From contig CM043959.1 in assembly GCA_014529385.2 (NCBI GenBank), positions 54,562,253-54,626,252 on the forward strand: a stretch of DNA of 64,000 nucleotides, read 5' to 3'. Under the pieces are notes generated by a model. That model ran no database searches. It saw only the letters and a list, made by a program, of their open reading frames with translations, and had not been told where the DNA came from. The stretch's first letter is position 1. Every line of letters begins with the position of its first letter. Of the stretch, positions 21,418-33,565 are shown piece after piece. This DNA comes from Adiantum capillus-veneris. Taxonomy: Eukaryota; Streptophyta; Polypodiopsida; Polypodiales; Pteridaceae. The position numbers were made by a program, and so were the translations under genes.

Positions 21418-22836
21418 CCTCGCTACCATGGTTGGCATAGAGTACGCTTCTTTTACGAAGCAAGAATATATTCTCCTTCAACTCGACCTGGATAAGGCCT
21501 ACAATAGAATATCATGGTCTTACATTGGGGCTGTTATGAAGGTTTTGGGCTTTGACCCAAAATGTGTGCGATTGTTTGCACGCTCGAGGAAGGAAGTTAC
21601 TTTGAGCTTCTCTTCAACAGCAAGATAGTGGGAGGCTTTGAAGTCAAGCGTTTGATCAAGCAAGGTTTCCCCCTTGCCCTGCTGCTTTTTGCAATCGGCT
21701 CTCACCCTTTGGTGACTACACTCGAGGACAATGTGAGAAAAGAGGAGATTCAAGGTCTATCACTCCCTCGCGGAAAGCAACTCCTTGCTAAGTTGCTTGC
21801 AGAGGACTCTTTGCTCTTTCTTAAAACCAACTCAAAAGTACTAAGAAGAGCCCTCAAGATTGTTCAATTGTTTGCTTCTACCTCTGGCTCTATGTGCAGT
21901 ATTGAGAAATCAAGATTGATTTCTCTCTCTGAAAACGACTTGTTTGACCCCACGGAATGGTCAGGGGAAGTGATAGGCAAAGGCACTGTTTTTAGGCACC
22001 TGGGCACTCCTCTTGGGGTGAGCATCATGAATAAGCAAAGATTTGATTGGGTCCTGACCAAAAATAAATTGCAAAATGAGAAGGTGGAAGTTTGTGCTCC
22101 TCCCCTTCCATAGCAGAATCACAGTGGTTAATGCTTTTATGATCGCGTACATCTCATTTGTATCGCCGCCGCTGCTGAAAATGAACAAATCCAATTTGAA
22201 AGTATTTTTGAAGCCTATCAAATGGTTCTTGTGGAAAAACAACACAAAATCCTCAACCCCTTGCCAATGGGGGAAATGGGAATGGGTAGCGAGACCAAAG
22301 AGTCAAGGCAGAATTGGGATTATTGACCCCATGGTTCATGCAGAAGCTTTGTGTGCCAAACTGGTGACCTCACTGGCAAACCAAAATAAGGAATGGGCTA
22401 TTATGGCATGGGGCATGATTAAGGAAGCAAAGCTTACCTCAAAAGGGGGCACTTGTAAGAATGCCACAGTGTAGGACAAGATATTAGCACCCGTTTGGAC
22501 ACTCCTAAAGCTTGGAGGGTGCATAGGGGAGCTTGCACAAAAGTGCAACAAAGCAACCTCAACCCTGGAATTGGGGGAGAATTTCAGGTACTTCAAAGAT
22601 TCCTCTCTCAACTGGTCCCCCTCGATCTCAAAACTAGGGGTTCCCTAGACCCCTTCTGGAGGGAAATTGCATGCTTGGCAAACAAAAAAGGAATTTCTAA
22701 ACTCCCTCATCTTTGGGATGACAGAAGATTTTGCTGGAAGGATGTGGAGATTGTAATGATGCCACATAACTTGGGTATGTACAAAAGGCTTCTGATTGGT
22801 AGACTCTTGGAAGTGCTGGTGACCTCAACCTGTTAA
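21418..22836 (+). pseudogene. LINE, 3' part: RT palm and C-terminal region
   Basis: RT resumes with GIEYASFTKQEY and LQLDLDKAYNRISW (the conserved D-K-A-Y/F-D block). In another frame follow VKRLIKQGFPLALLLFAI (normally RQGCPLSP), then LLAEDSLLFLKT, where the catalytic Y/F-A-D-D reads L-A-E-D. LFASTSGSMCSIEKSR and FRHLGTPLGV follow. After one more shift come WKNNTKSSTPCQWGKW and SRGRIGI-like blocks, then RGSLDPFWREIACLANKKG. At least three frame changes are present. Confidence 0.8.
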
Positions 22837-23291
22837 TGGATCAAAAATTGATTGGAGAGCCTAGCATTGGCCGAAGGTTGCAACTCTGTCCATGCCCTCT
22901 TAAGATCAGGTCATCAGTAAAGAAAGGCTCTCCAATCAGGTCATTGGGTCATCATATACTACAACTCTGCAGAAGGGTATTAGATTTTGCTACCTGAATA
23001 AGGTCTGAAAGTCTATGAATCTTTGAGTATTTGAAGCCTAGCTGGTGGAAGCATGTTTTGATGATATGGTGCGCATGAGTACTGAGCTCATCCATGGTGT
23101 TGGAGCTACACTACCTTAGTTGGTGGTTGCCTTTGGGGCTTAATCGTCACAACCCCCCCCTTAATCAACGCGCGATTCTTTTCCTCATGCTTGGGAATTA
23201 TGCCGTGTTTACTCTGGCATCACTCTCCACTCCCCCGCATCCCTGCTCTCTATTTTCGTTTGCTTCAGACACACCTACCCTAACAACCCAC

Positions 23292-23292
<1 letters not shown>

Positions 23293-23350
<58 letters not shown>

Positions 23351-23361
23351 ACACACACACA
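23293..23361. repeat. (C)44 followed by (AC)n
   Basis: An uninterrupted run of 44 C (23293-23336) runs into an AC repeat to about 23361. The minus strand is a G44 tract, able in principle to form G-quadruplexes. Length errors are likely in any read technology, so the exact count is uncertain. Confidence 0.9.
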
Positions 23362-24023
23362 AAATTGGATTAACCATGGCGGATGCCACTGGATAGCATA
23401 CTCCTTGTGATGATGACAAATGAAAGACGATTCACCAAGATTGTGGCTCCTTAGAACATGTACCAAACTAGGTATTTAAAACCAGGTGAGGGTTGCTCTA
23501 TGCCCCTTACTTAGCCTTGGCTCTTGCATTTCCTGTGTGTGTATGTGAAAGAGAGTTTTTTTGAGGGCCTGAACATTTTCTTACTATGTGGCTATGGAGA
23601 TGGTTGAACATAAGGAGGTTTTACAGTTTGGTACTAATGCTGAAAGATTCTTTCTTTACTACTGCATTCTTTACAGTATTCTACACCACCTTAAGGTTGT
23701 TAAGGTGTCATTCCTTGGTATTAATACCAATCGGTGATTGGAAACTACGATCGTAGGGTTTGGATTAATGGAGTTTTTTCCATGTACAAAGTGATTAGAC
23801 CTGTAAAATTTGCATCATTTTGTTCTTTTGACATAATACTGTGTAAAAGATTTGAAATTTACTATGCTATCAGTTTAATGATAAAAAGAGGGGAGGTTGT
23901 GATGTCGAAGGTTGGTATTGTTTGCCCTTAGTACTTGCAGGGACAGAGTTGCAGTATTTTGTAAGGAATGATGGTGTTCCTTGCTTCAAAGGGCGTCAGT
24001 TATCTGGCCTCTGGTTTTTGTTA

Positions 24024-24240
24024 ATGGCTTATGCCGCTTTGTTGTCTATGTACTGTTGAGACCGTCTTCTATTGAGCTAAATTGTTGAGCTGCTTGCAAA
24101 ATAAGTTTGCTGCCTTTTCCCTCCTTTGGTTTGGGGTTGTTGGCTTATGTCGCTCTGATTGACTACGTACTATTGATACCATCTCTTATATGTTAACTGT
24201 TTGGCTGCTTATGAAATAAAGATGCTGCCTTTTTTCTTTT
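24024..24240 (+). repeat. Degenerate ~114-bp tandem duplication
   Basis: The unit with GGCTTATG-C/T-CGCT ... GCTGCTT ... TGCTGCCTTTT occurs at about 24024 and again at about 24138, with many substitutions. No coding role is visible. Confidence 0.6.
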
Positions 24241-25101
24241 TGATTCACTAGAAGTCGGCCTTTCACTTTAGATCCCTATGACTGAGTAAAATAGGAAAAG
24301 TAAATTTTTTTCTTTTGGTATAACACTTATGGATACAATCCAAGGTATGATGGGATATCTCTGACCCAAAATTGAGAGGCTTTATCCATTAAAAATGTTT
24401 TTAGGCTAAGTCTAATGACTAAACCATGCAAAGATATTTCTTAATGGATATCCAATGCCGAAGATTAGGTCACTTTTAATTGGCCTTATTTTGAACTTCC
24501 TCAACTGAGTAGAAGAACTTGCAAGGTTATTGAAGGGTTGATTCTTTTGTGTCAATATGGGTACCAAGACACTTAGATCAGAAGGGGTGGTGGCGGTGGT
24601 GGCCTTCTGATCTATTAAAAAATTGGGGCTATATAGAGACCATATTTATAATTATTTCCTTAATCAAAAGAAAAAAATACTCTTAAAATAAATCTGGAAT
24701 ACATGAACTCTTTGGACATTTGTTTTAAGTTAAAAAAGTTGTAAGCTGGACATGGATAACAATTGATATAGTCCATTGACACCTGTAAAACACATTCAAG
24801 GCTAATGTATCTGTTGTCTTGTTTGAATGGATGTAGGTGAAGACTCTAGCCTTTCTTGGATTTTTTTTGGCTTGAAGCAAATGTCTACCCTTGACACCAC
24901 AGGCTCATACCACTTCTTGGAACATACTTTTTAGATCAACTACTGTACTTCTACACTAGAATGAGACCTTATTCTTATAGCATTGTACAAAAATAATTCT
25001 AAGGTTGAGTTGTTTTTGTACTAATCATTGTCACTTGTCTAAAGCCAGTCGTCTTTTGAACTTAAAACTTCATTTATGTTTTATTATATAAGTAAAGCAG
25101 C

Positions 25102-25182
25102 TACACACACACACACACATGCGGCCAACTATTGTAAGATTGGACTGATCTCTCAGCACACGCAAGCTACAGTGAGGTCGCG

Positions 25183-25238
<56 letters not shown>
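25102..25238. repeat. CA and CT/CA microsatellite cluster
   Basis: A CA run at 25102-25119, then a CT run (about 25184-25205) passing directly into a CA run (to 25238). Confidence 0.9.
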
Positions 25239-25239
<1 letters not shown>

Positions 25240-25672
25240 GTGCACGTGCACGTGTCAAGATACTATAAGATTGGACTCAAGGATTGGATTGAGAATGCTC
25301 AGCGCTCAGGTTGCTGAGATGCATTTACAAGATGGGACTTGATTTGAACTTTGGAAGGTACAAACCAATTGGCAATGTAGCACTCCAAGAGATGACATGT
25401 GGAGGCCGTCTCCTTGCTCAAAAGTTTTAAGCTGCATTATATATAGTATATATAGACTTAAGCTCCATTTTATATATATATATATATATATAGTAAAAAG
25501 TCTTTTGACTTTTCACCACTCAAATTAAAAAGTCTTTAGTACTTTACATTGTGAAAATCCAAGCTTGTCATTTCTTTCTTACAATGTTACTCTTTATTTT
25601 TGTATTTTAAATCTTATCCTTCACTTTTACATTTCAGATTAGATGTTTTGTAAGTTTTTTTTGGAAGTGAAC

Positions 25673-25924
25673 TGTTAACCCATCGACGTCCACTCTAGTA
25701 GTCATGGGCCGGGCTTGTCGATGCAATAGGAAAAGGGTAAGAGTGATCACCGATGAGAGGTGCACTCTACTGGAACATTCAAGGGTTAGTTGGCTAAGCA
25801 TGGGCACCCAAGTGTGAATGGACGAGCTCATATAAAAGTCACCTAAACCTAAAAATCACTCATTCTCTCATTTGTGCAATTGAAGAGTGCTCTTGCTCCA
25901 TCTCCATATTCTTCTTCATCTCCT

Positions 25925-25959
<35 letters not shown>

Positions 25960-25965
25960 ATGCGC

Positions 25966-26047
<82 letters not shown>

Positions 26048-26273
26048 ATTGCAACGGCACGACAGTGCGACAAGGCAGTTGAGTGCGGCACGACGATAGC
26101 TCCCTCTTCTTCGCGGTGAGGAATCCTCTGCGAATGCGAGCGTAGGGCGGTGAGTGACACACCCTTGCTCTATTGAGGTTGCTAGAGTAGTCTAGTTGTG
26201 TGCTTGCAGCCATTTGTGGCTCACACATAGTGTACGACAAGTCCCTTGCTTTGACACGTGCAACATACGCGCA
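25673..26273 (+). repeat. 5' LTR of Gy-A2
   Basis: About 601 bp, starting TGTTAACCCATCGACG and ending ATACGCGCA. It shares long blocks with the Gy-A1 LTRs (GGGCTTGTCG, AATAGGAAAAGGGTAAGAGT, ATTCTCTCATTTGTGCAAT). It carries the TATA box at 25831-25838, and a GT run (about 25926-25953) followed by a GA run (25968-26046) at the same site as in Gy-A1. Confidence 0.88.
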
Positions 26274-26278
26274 TTTTT

Positions 26279-26296
26279 TTGCACCACTGCTGGGGA
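26279..26296 (+). other. Decayed primer-binding site of Gy-A2
   Basis: TTGCACCACTGCTGGGGA aligns with the Gy-A1 PBS. Three of the four differences are G-to-A or C-to-T, two of them at CpG sites, as expected from loss of methylated cytosines. Confidence 0.7.
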
Positions 26297-26997
26297 AATG
26301 CCCTACACTAAGTTCTAATAGCATTCTATGCTCCTTTGTGGTGCATTATGAAATGTAGGAAAGGTAGAGAAAGAAGGTGTGTGGCTTGTTGAGAAGGATT
26401 TGTGACCTTTGTTTTGGTGCATAGTACTATTTTTGTTAATAAGGTGGTGCAATGTGCTATGTTTTCTCTTAATAAGGTGTTAGCTTTAAGATATTAGATC
26501 TATAATGTAAGATTTGTAAGGTACAATAAGTAGATTTATTAGATAATTAGTATTGTGTTAGTGTGTAACAATAGCTCTATTAGTTGCAAGTAGGTAGATT
26601 AGGTGTGTGTGTGCTCGCGTGTGTGACGCAGCCGCGGCGACCTTATCCCAAATTTTTTTGGGAAGGTAGAACCAGGATCAAGAATATTTCCCAGGCCCAA
26701 GCCCAAGCTCAAGCCCACGCTTAGGCTCAGGCCTCAGTAACCCTTTAAAATTACCTATTTTAGCCTCACGCCTAAGTAAAAATCGACCCTTTTGAGGACC
26801 ATCGGAGCTTCGGATAACCAAACGCTGTGTCGTAAAACACACCACAACTCCCTAAGTGATACGCTTGTTTCGGGCTATTACACACTCTAATCCAAAAACC
26901 GATCGTAAAAAGATATTAAAAAACATCAAAAAACAAATGAAAACGGGGTGCAGAACGCCCAAAAAATCAAGCGGTTAACCTTCAAGGGTATTGGCCG
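26297..26997 (+). other. Leader of Gy-A2
   Basis: Untranslated, with a CCCAAG-type array near 26690-26725 ending in CAGGCCTCAG as in Gy-A1. No gene is seen. Confidence 0.6.
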
Positions 26998-29241
26998 ATG
27001 CTTGTAAGGTGCCAAAGGCACATGTATCTGCACTCTATTCATGTGCTAAAGACCGAGCAACTAGTGAGCATTTTGACTTATGCAAGTTCTCAATACCCAC
27101 CTACCTTAGGTTCCAAGCCCTCAGCAGGAACCCAAGGTAGTACCGCTGAGGACCCCCATATTGCGTCTAGTGACTCTTCCTATGATTACAACGTCACTGA
27201 GGGTTACCCAATGCCTAATCCTGATAGCTCAAGCCAAGACATGCGTGCCATGGGTCCATGGTCCAAGACAAGCGTGCTTAACCGCTTGAAGGAAACCTTT
27301 AGTAGAGCCACTCGCTCTGAACATGGAGCTAACGATGTAAATGAGGGGGGTGGGGAAGTAAATTCACCATTCATGACCAACATAGACCCCACACTCTTGG
27401 AGAGTGTGCATGTGAATACTCCATTCACTGCACCCCCTGACTCTTCAGAGCTATTCTTCTCCGAGGTTATATTACCTGATGATAGAAGCCTTGCTGAAGT
27501 GCAAGTGGTTGAGTGATATATCATTGCAGTGAGGGAAAAAGAAATCAAGAGCTTACACAAGGTGGAGCAACGAAGAGAGTTAAAAGCAAAAGCCCCTATG
27601 TCAATATCCTTGCTAGGAGAGAAATCAAGTGGTCCTGAATTAGCGACCACTAAGGGTCAACCCATAGAGAGCCACATTGCATCTAGTTCAAAGGACACCC
27701 CTAGTACCTTAATCCTAGATGGAGTGTTCCTAAATGAGAACTGGGAGTACGAACAACAAACAAAAACTCTAACTGACCTATACACAGGTCACACCTATCA
27801 CGTGGGTTGGTTAGATGTCCTACAATCCACAACGGGTGCGTTTAGTGTAGAGGATCAACAACAAAGAGTCTGTGAGGTCATCCATAGGGTTATTGAGCTA
27901 GAGAGACAGAACTAGGGGATCCACATGCCTGCAAGGTCTCATGAGATTCTTGGATACAGTGAAGGCTAAACAACCAACCTTATCGCAAATGGAGACTCCC
28001 TCGATAAGTCCAATGGATTATCCATAAGTTGTTTCGTTAGGGGTCTCAATACAATCTGAGTCCACAAGTGATAGCTTTACCTTTTGAAGTCTAGCTTATC
28101 TTTCCCTTGATGACACCACGGCTACCATGCCTACCCCAATGATGGGCATGCCAAGAAACACGCCATGGACCTCATTTGTTAGTAAAGCACCGCTACATGG
28201 TAGCTCAATGCCTGCAACGATACCTACAAGTGTGTATCAATCGTATGCACCTATGGGTCCTCGTACTCATGTAGCCCCTACCCCTCCCATTGTTTCAACA
28301 ACCTATGCTCCACAACCACAACACCCTAGCTCTTATTTCAATGGGACCATATCGGCTAGCATTAGCATGTCACATCCGACGTCTGCTATGCCTAGGGCCA
28401 CACATGTGAACTTTGGGCCGCCACATGGCACAACACCGTACCAAACATGGATCCCAAGGGCTTCCTATGCGTCAATCCCAATGCCAATACCTACACATGT
28501 AGTCTTTGTAGCGCCTTCACCCCGGTGCCTGCTCACTTAGGTGACTTGGCAACATTTGCTCAAGCTATCGATTGATCTATTGCTGAGAATATGCGTAACA
28601 CGCCTGATAGAGAGCCTAGAAGTAAGGCAGTACAAATAGCCAAGCTCACACAAAAATTTAGTGGAGACGAGGATGTGAGAAAGCATATCGAAGTGTTTAA
28701 CCAAATATGCGATTCTCTAGGACAACACAATGACCTGCATAAGAGTAATGCTCTAAGCCTAACCTTAAGTGGGAAGGCTGGGGATTGGTATAGAACCCTA
28801 AGGGTGGAAGAAAAAATGATTTACCCTACTCTTAGGAGACTGTCCTTAAAAGAATACATACGAGAGGGAGTGCTTTGGGGTGTAGCCTCTCAACTCCAGA
28901 AAGCCCAACGAGACGAAGGAGAGTAGGTGAGAGACTTTATAAGTCGCTTGAAGCATTTGAATTCTCATTGTAATCCAAATGAGCGCTTCAATAATAATCA
29001 ATTTCTTGATAGATTCATTAGGGGATTAGGACACAAGGATATCTACAATGGCCTAGTCATTAGAGGTATCACCACCTGGGAAGCAATCACCACCAATGCA
29101 ATACACTTGGAGGATAATTTAATGATTCAAGGAGAAAGAGTGTTTGTTGAGCCTAAATCTACTAGCTCACAAGTGTTGGGGCATCAACCAATGATACTAA
29201 ATCCTATTGCTAAGGAGCCAAAGATATCTGAGATGACTTTA
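26998..29241 (+). pseudogene. gag: gag of Gy-A2, part 1 (broken)
   Basis: Homologue of the Gy-A1 gag: GYPMPNPDSSSQDMRAMG, then NENWEYEQQTKTLTDLYTGH, then the core KFSGDEDVRKHIEVFNQI, GDWYRTL and ASQLQKAQRDEGE. In-frame stops are at 27514, 27913 and 28924. Frameshifts lie near 27920-28120 and 28540-28590. The reading frame upstream of the first Gy-A1-like ATG is open, so the start is not certain. It ends at ISEMTL, where TIR-1 is inserted, and resumes at 35583. Confidence 0.85.
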
Positions 29242-29266
29242 GGGTGAAAGCATGTATAGGTGGCCT
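29242..29266 (+). repeat. Left terminal inverted repeat of TIR-1
   Basis: GGGTGAAAGCATGTATAGG followed by TGGCC. Its reverse complement lies at 35558-35582. Subterminal sequence beyond this does not match. Confidence 0.9.
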
Positions 29267-29559
29267 GGAAAGTAATGTCAAGGACATTGCTTTTTTGTGC
29301 TTAAAAGTGGGTGTTTTAAAAGTGCTTCAAATCTCAAAAAGAATATCACTCTCCTAAGGTACGTCAATTAAGTCTCCTAATGTAACTTACCACAATTAAT
29401 GAGACTAAATGTAATTTACTGCTGAACGCTAGGCCGCTTCTTTCCCGCTTCAACCTGTTTGAGCTTTCTTTGTCTCTGAGATCTCTCTTGGAGATCTATC
29501 TAGCTCCTCTCTGTCTCTCTCTCACAGAGCTCTTGCTGAGATTTCTGTATTGCTCAGCT

Positions 29560-29566
29560 CCCCCCC

Positions 29567-29638
<72 letters not shown>
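29560..29638. repeat. (C)18(CT)n tract upstream of the TIR-1 gene
   Basis: A C18 run is followed by a long CT run. A second CT block lies at about 29678-29722. It is probably in the 5' untranslated region or promoter of the gene starting at 29908. The Ser-Leu ORF across it is an artefact. Confidence 0.88.
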
Positions 29639-29639
<1 letters not shown>

Positions 29640-30641
29640 AGCATGGCTCCTCTTGTGTCTGAGCTCGCGCTCATCTCTCTCTCTCTCTCTCTCTCTCTCT
29701 TAGCACTCTTTCTCTCTCTCTCACGAACTCTATCTCTATAGGTTCCTCTTCTACTTGATGATTCGTGAGGTATGTAAACACTTATTATGCTTTGTTACTA
29801 TCTTGCTAATTAGTGCAAGAAGTGCCATGTATTAATTAAAAGTACAACGTGTAGTTATGATTTGTATTGTATTTCTTGTAGAGTAATCCTTTGAAAGTAC
29901 TGCAACAATGGAGCACAATGAAGAACTGTCTATAAGCTCATCGTCATTGAGTAGAGAAGCTCAACTTCAGCGCAGAAAATTAATGAGGGAATATTGGGCT
30001 GCTAAAAAACGAAAGCAACGTCACCAACGGTCAACTTTGTGACGGAAAGCAATACAGGGGAGATGGATGAAAGAAAGAAACGAAGGATATGTCAATCTAT
30101 GGTACAACACTTTGATACATTAACCGTGCGAATGGATGCAAGTGGTAGGAAGGAAATCTTTGATGAACTTCTTCAACATCCTTGCTTCCTTACTATGCAG
30201 AGTAAATCCAAAGAGTTGGAAGCAATTATGCTGAGAAACATCCACAACACTTTGAATCATGTGAAGGTCCCAAGATCTTGAGACGAGTTTTTTGTGAAGA
30301 AATCAGCAATGATGATGTTGGTGAATGGTGGAAGCAAGGAGCAAAACACTGACATGAGCATACCGCAAGCTGCCAAGCTTATGGGGATCCACAAAAGAAA
30401 CTTATATTCAGCCAAACATCACTTAATAGTGTCAAGTGAATCCGATGGTTTGTTCCCTGCATCTGCATGTCATAGAGATGATGCACGGAGAACTCACATC
30501 ACTCAAACTTTTAAAGACATAGTCTTTCAATTTTGGACGGATGAGACGAGGGTGTCCCCCAACAAGAAAGATGTTTGCAGTAAGAGACTAGCTAGATGTT
30601 CATATGTAAAGCATCCAATCCACCTTCTTGAGGAGCCTCAG

Positions 30642-32949
30642 GTAATTGATATATCTTTTTAGCACTTTTTATTGGTGCTACAACTCATATTCCTGCTACA
30701 ACATTATGTTTCTATACCACTTTTTATTGGTGCTACAACTCATTACTGCCATAACATTATGTTTCTATACTTCTTTTTATTAGTGCTACAGCTTGTTTTG
30801 GTGTTTTGCACCACTTTCTAGTGGTGCTGCAACATTAAAAAGTGGTGAAACATTACTATACTAGTCTCTAATTGTATCTGAACCACTTGTAAAATTTGAT
30901 CAATAGTTCTAAATGTTTTTGAAGCACTTTTACTTGTGTTTCCACACCACTTTTTAGTGTCTTTGAACCAATTTTTAATGTTTTGCAGAAGGTTTTAATG
31001 TTTAAGAAACAGATTTTACTAGAAATGCACCAACACTTCACCGTAAACCCTACAAAGTGGTGTTCACCCACTAAAAAGTCTTGTTTACCCAATGCTAACA
31101 GACGTGTTTTACAAACTCGTAGGGGTGTTACAGGTGCAAATGTTTTTGGTGGTGCAACTCACTTTTTCCAAGTGATGTAGCAGCTTTTAGTCATGGTGCA
31201 ACAGTTATAGTAGTGCCATAGACTTTTTACTGCTGCTGCATGAATTGTGCCCACCACCTTATGATGGTAACCAAAACCATATTAGTGGAGTTTGAACACA
31301 TTTTGTTAGTAAACACTTATAAGTGCTGTCACACCACAATGAAGCGGTGGACACAACACTTACACGTATAATATCCACTTTCACGTGGTGTCTGACCGCA
31401 TTCAAGTGGTGAGAAGCCACTTTCATGTGCTAAGTCACTACGTCAGTCCATCACTCCATGCAAGTGGTGAGGCACCACTCCCAAGTGGTGTGACACCACT
31501 TTCAAGTAGTAACTAAAACCTTATCACTGCAATCAAGCGGAAAGTTCCCGCTTTCAAGTGGTTAGACACCGCATTCAAGTGACAAGAAAACACGTTAAAG
31601 TGGTGACTGCCCACTTTGAACTAGTTTCTCACCACTCTCAAGTGGTCATCAAGTGGTGAGACACCACTTTCATGTGCAAAGTACTACGTTAGTCATCACT
31701 CCATGCAAGTGGTGAGACACCACTTTCAAGTGGCCGAACACCGCATTCCAATGACTTGAATCCGTGTTCAAGTGGTGACTGCCCACTTTGAACTAGTTTC
31801 TCACCATTCTCAAGTGGTCATCAAGTGGTGAGATACCACTTTCAAGTGATAGCTTAAACCTGGTCACTGCAATCAAGCGGCAAGCTCCCGCTTTCAAGTG
31901 GCCAGACACCGCATTCAAGTGACCAGAATGAGCGTTCAAGTGGTGACTGCCCACTTTGAAGTAGTTGCTCGCTAATTTCAAGTGGTCATCAAGTGGTGAG
32001 ACACCACTTTTATGTACTAAGTCACTACGTCAGTCATCACTCCATGCAAGTGATGAGGCACCACTCCCAAGTGGCAAGACACCACTTTCAAGTGGTATCT
32101 AAAACCTTGTCACTGTAATCAAGCGGCAAGTTCCCGCTTTCAAGTGGCCAGAAACCGCATTCAAGTGACCAGAATCCGCGTTCAAGTGGTGACTGCCCAC
32201 TTTGAAGTAGTTGCTCACCACTCTCAAGTGGTCATGAAGCACTTTTCACAAGAGCTCCTCCACTTCCAAGTTGTGTTGGACCACTATCTAGTTCTGATGC
32301 TGGTATGTCGCCGAGTATTTTGTCCCTCCCAGCTACTTTTTAAGTGCTAGATTTTAATTGGTGACTGGCCAATTTGAACTAGTCGCTCACCACTCTAAAG
32401 TGGTCATTAAACACTTTTCACAAGAGCTCCTCCACTTTCAAGTTGTGTTGGACTACTATCTAGTGCTAATACTGGTCTGTCGCCTAGTATTTTGTCCCTC
32501 CCAGCTACTTTTTAAGTGCTAGTTTGTGAACTTCCCCAGAACTTTCATGTCCTTACTCACCACTTTTTAATCGTTGCCCACAATATTCAAGCAGTGCACA
32601 CCATTTTTTATTGGCGGTTCATCACCGTCAAGTGGTTTGAATTCACTTTTAAGTCGTGCCAAACCACTTTTTAGTTATGCTGAATGCGGTTTCTCACCAC
32701 TATTAAGTTGTCCTCACACAACCTCTTAATATTCTACCTTTTTGTATGGTTACTAGTTTCTACACTAATTTGTATTTGTGGTGCATTATTTTCACAGGTA
32801 AAACAATACTACTGAATGTATCATTACTAGTTTTTTGTGGTGCACACCAGTTTTTAGTGATATAGAATCACTGTTTAATGTTTTGAAACAATTTAACCAG
32901 TTTTGAATGCTAAGTTTATTTTTAACATTTGTATACATGTATATTGCAG
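30642..32949 (+). other. 2.3-kb intron of the TIR-1 gene, filled with AAGTGGTG/CACCACTT repeats
   Basis: GT...AG intron supported by in-phase joining of two Cys/aromatic-rich coding blocks. Almost its whole length is built from short AAGTGGTG and CACCACTT words in both orientations. Within about 31400-32540 these are organised into longer tandem units. No ORF of its own is credible. Confidence 0.7.
31400..32540. repeat. Complex tandem repeat built on CACCACTTT/AAGTGGTG
   Basis: Landmark phrases recur. CACTACGTCAGTC-like then ATCACTCCATGCAAGTG starts near 31430, 31680 and 32020. AATCAAGCGG...CCCGCTTTCAAGTGG is near 31520, 31870 and 32115. TGACTGCCCACTTTGAA is near 31603, 31765, 31944 and 32189. 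A ~172-bp unit ending CCCTCCCAGCTACTTTTTAA is repeated near 32230-32350 and 32400-32520. Unit length is uneven, as expected from repeated partial duplications. Confidence 0.85.
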
Positions 32950-33565
32950 GTGGAGCTTTATTTAAGATTCAAGACAAAGTATGCAGATATTCAGATTTCG
33001 CAACGTTGCTTCGAGTTTATGAAACCATTCTTTGTCCGAAAATTGAGGGATTGCTACACCTGCTGTTGTATTGTGCATGTACAAATGATTTTCCTTAAAG
33101 AGGCAGTAAATCACATGCGGACTCGAAGTTTTGATCTTCATGGTTCTTGCTGCATGTGCAACTGCCCTATATGCCTTCATCATGATGAAGTTGTCAACCA
33201 TGGATGTCTTGCATACAAAAATTCAAGTATGAGAACCACTTCACTGTTGGAGTCTATACTCTGCCCTATACTTGCAGAACATAGTTTCCATAGCTACCAA
33301 TGCTTAATGGGAACATGCAATGCATGCGGTGTAGGTAATATTCAGACCTGTCCAAGAGAAGAAGTTGAGCAGAGTAAGCAAGTATCTGTGAAGTTTTTTG
33401 AAAATATAGTGGGTGCCACTGGATTAAACAATGAAGCTAGAAAGAGCACTGTGAAAGACATTGTCCACCTTTTAGCAAAGATGCAGAACTAACGATTATT
33501 GCACTTTTGTAAAGCATCACTAACAAGTGGTTCTACAGCACTGAAAGTGGTTGACCATCACGCAC

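Larger units (their letters stand above)
12819..22836 (+). mobile_element. Decayed plant LINE split by a chromovirus
   Basis: The two LINE pieces (12819-13812 and 21418-22836) are collinear parts of one RT-bearing ORF2. They are separated exactly by the two LTRs of Chr-S. The 3' piece carries the RT palm remnant and the C-terminal region typical of plant L1-like ORF2 (PHLWDDRRFCWKDVEIV). A poly-A tail and target duplication are not recognisable, so the right limit is approximate. Confidence 0.78.
22837..25672. other. Noncoding/degenerate region between the LINE and Gy-A2
   Basis: No supported gene. It contains the poly-C/CA tract (23293-23361), a degenerate duplication at about 24024-24240, CA and CT microsatellites at 25102-25238, and TA-rich sequence near 25440-25495. 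The part up to about 24240 could be the LINE 3' end, but this is not secure. Confidence 0.5.
29908..33492 (+). pseudogene. TIR-1 gene: two-exon Cys-rich transposon protein, lightly broken
   Basis: ATG at 29908 opens a basic N-terminus (MREYWAAKKRKQRHQR). The frame shifts in the A6 run near 30005-30010 and then runs to the CAG at 30639-30641, with one TGA at 30279-30281. CAG|GTAATT (30641/30642) and TTGCAG|GTGGAG (32949/32950) are good splice sites. Joining them is in phase and gives EEPQ-VELYLRFK. Exon 1 holds a helix-turn-helix-like IPQAAKLMGIHKRNLYSAKH and VFQFWTDETRVSPNKKDV. Exon 2 holds PFFVRKLRDCYTCCCIVHVQ and the Cys clusters CCMCNCPIC and CLMGTCNACG. It ends at TAA 33490-33492. I remember similar W-T-x-x-T-x-VSPN-x-KDV and CCC-x-x-H modules in uncharacterised transposon-like plant proteins that continue into a long C-terminal region; here that region is absent. 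Function unknown; DNA-binding part of a transposase is an inference. Confidence 0.65.

Noticed and set aside
21594-22113. Host gene with a reverse-transcriptase-like protein
   Set aside because: It is the continuation of the LINE split by Chr-S; frames are broken and the catalytic block is mutated.
29238-29244. Telomere-type unit TTTAGGG at the left TIR-1 junction
   Set aside because: Only one unit, formed by the TTTA target and the GGG end of the transposon.
31400-32540. CRISPR-like repeat array
   Set aside because: Units are long, uneven and lack constant repeats with unique spacers; the setting is a plant transposon intron.
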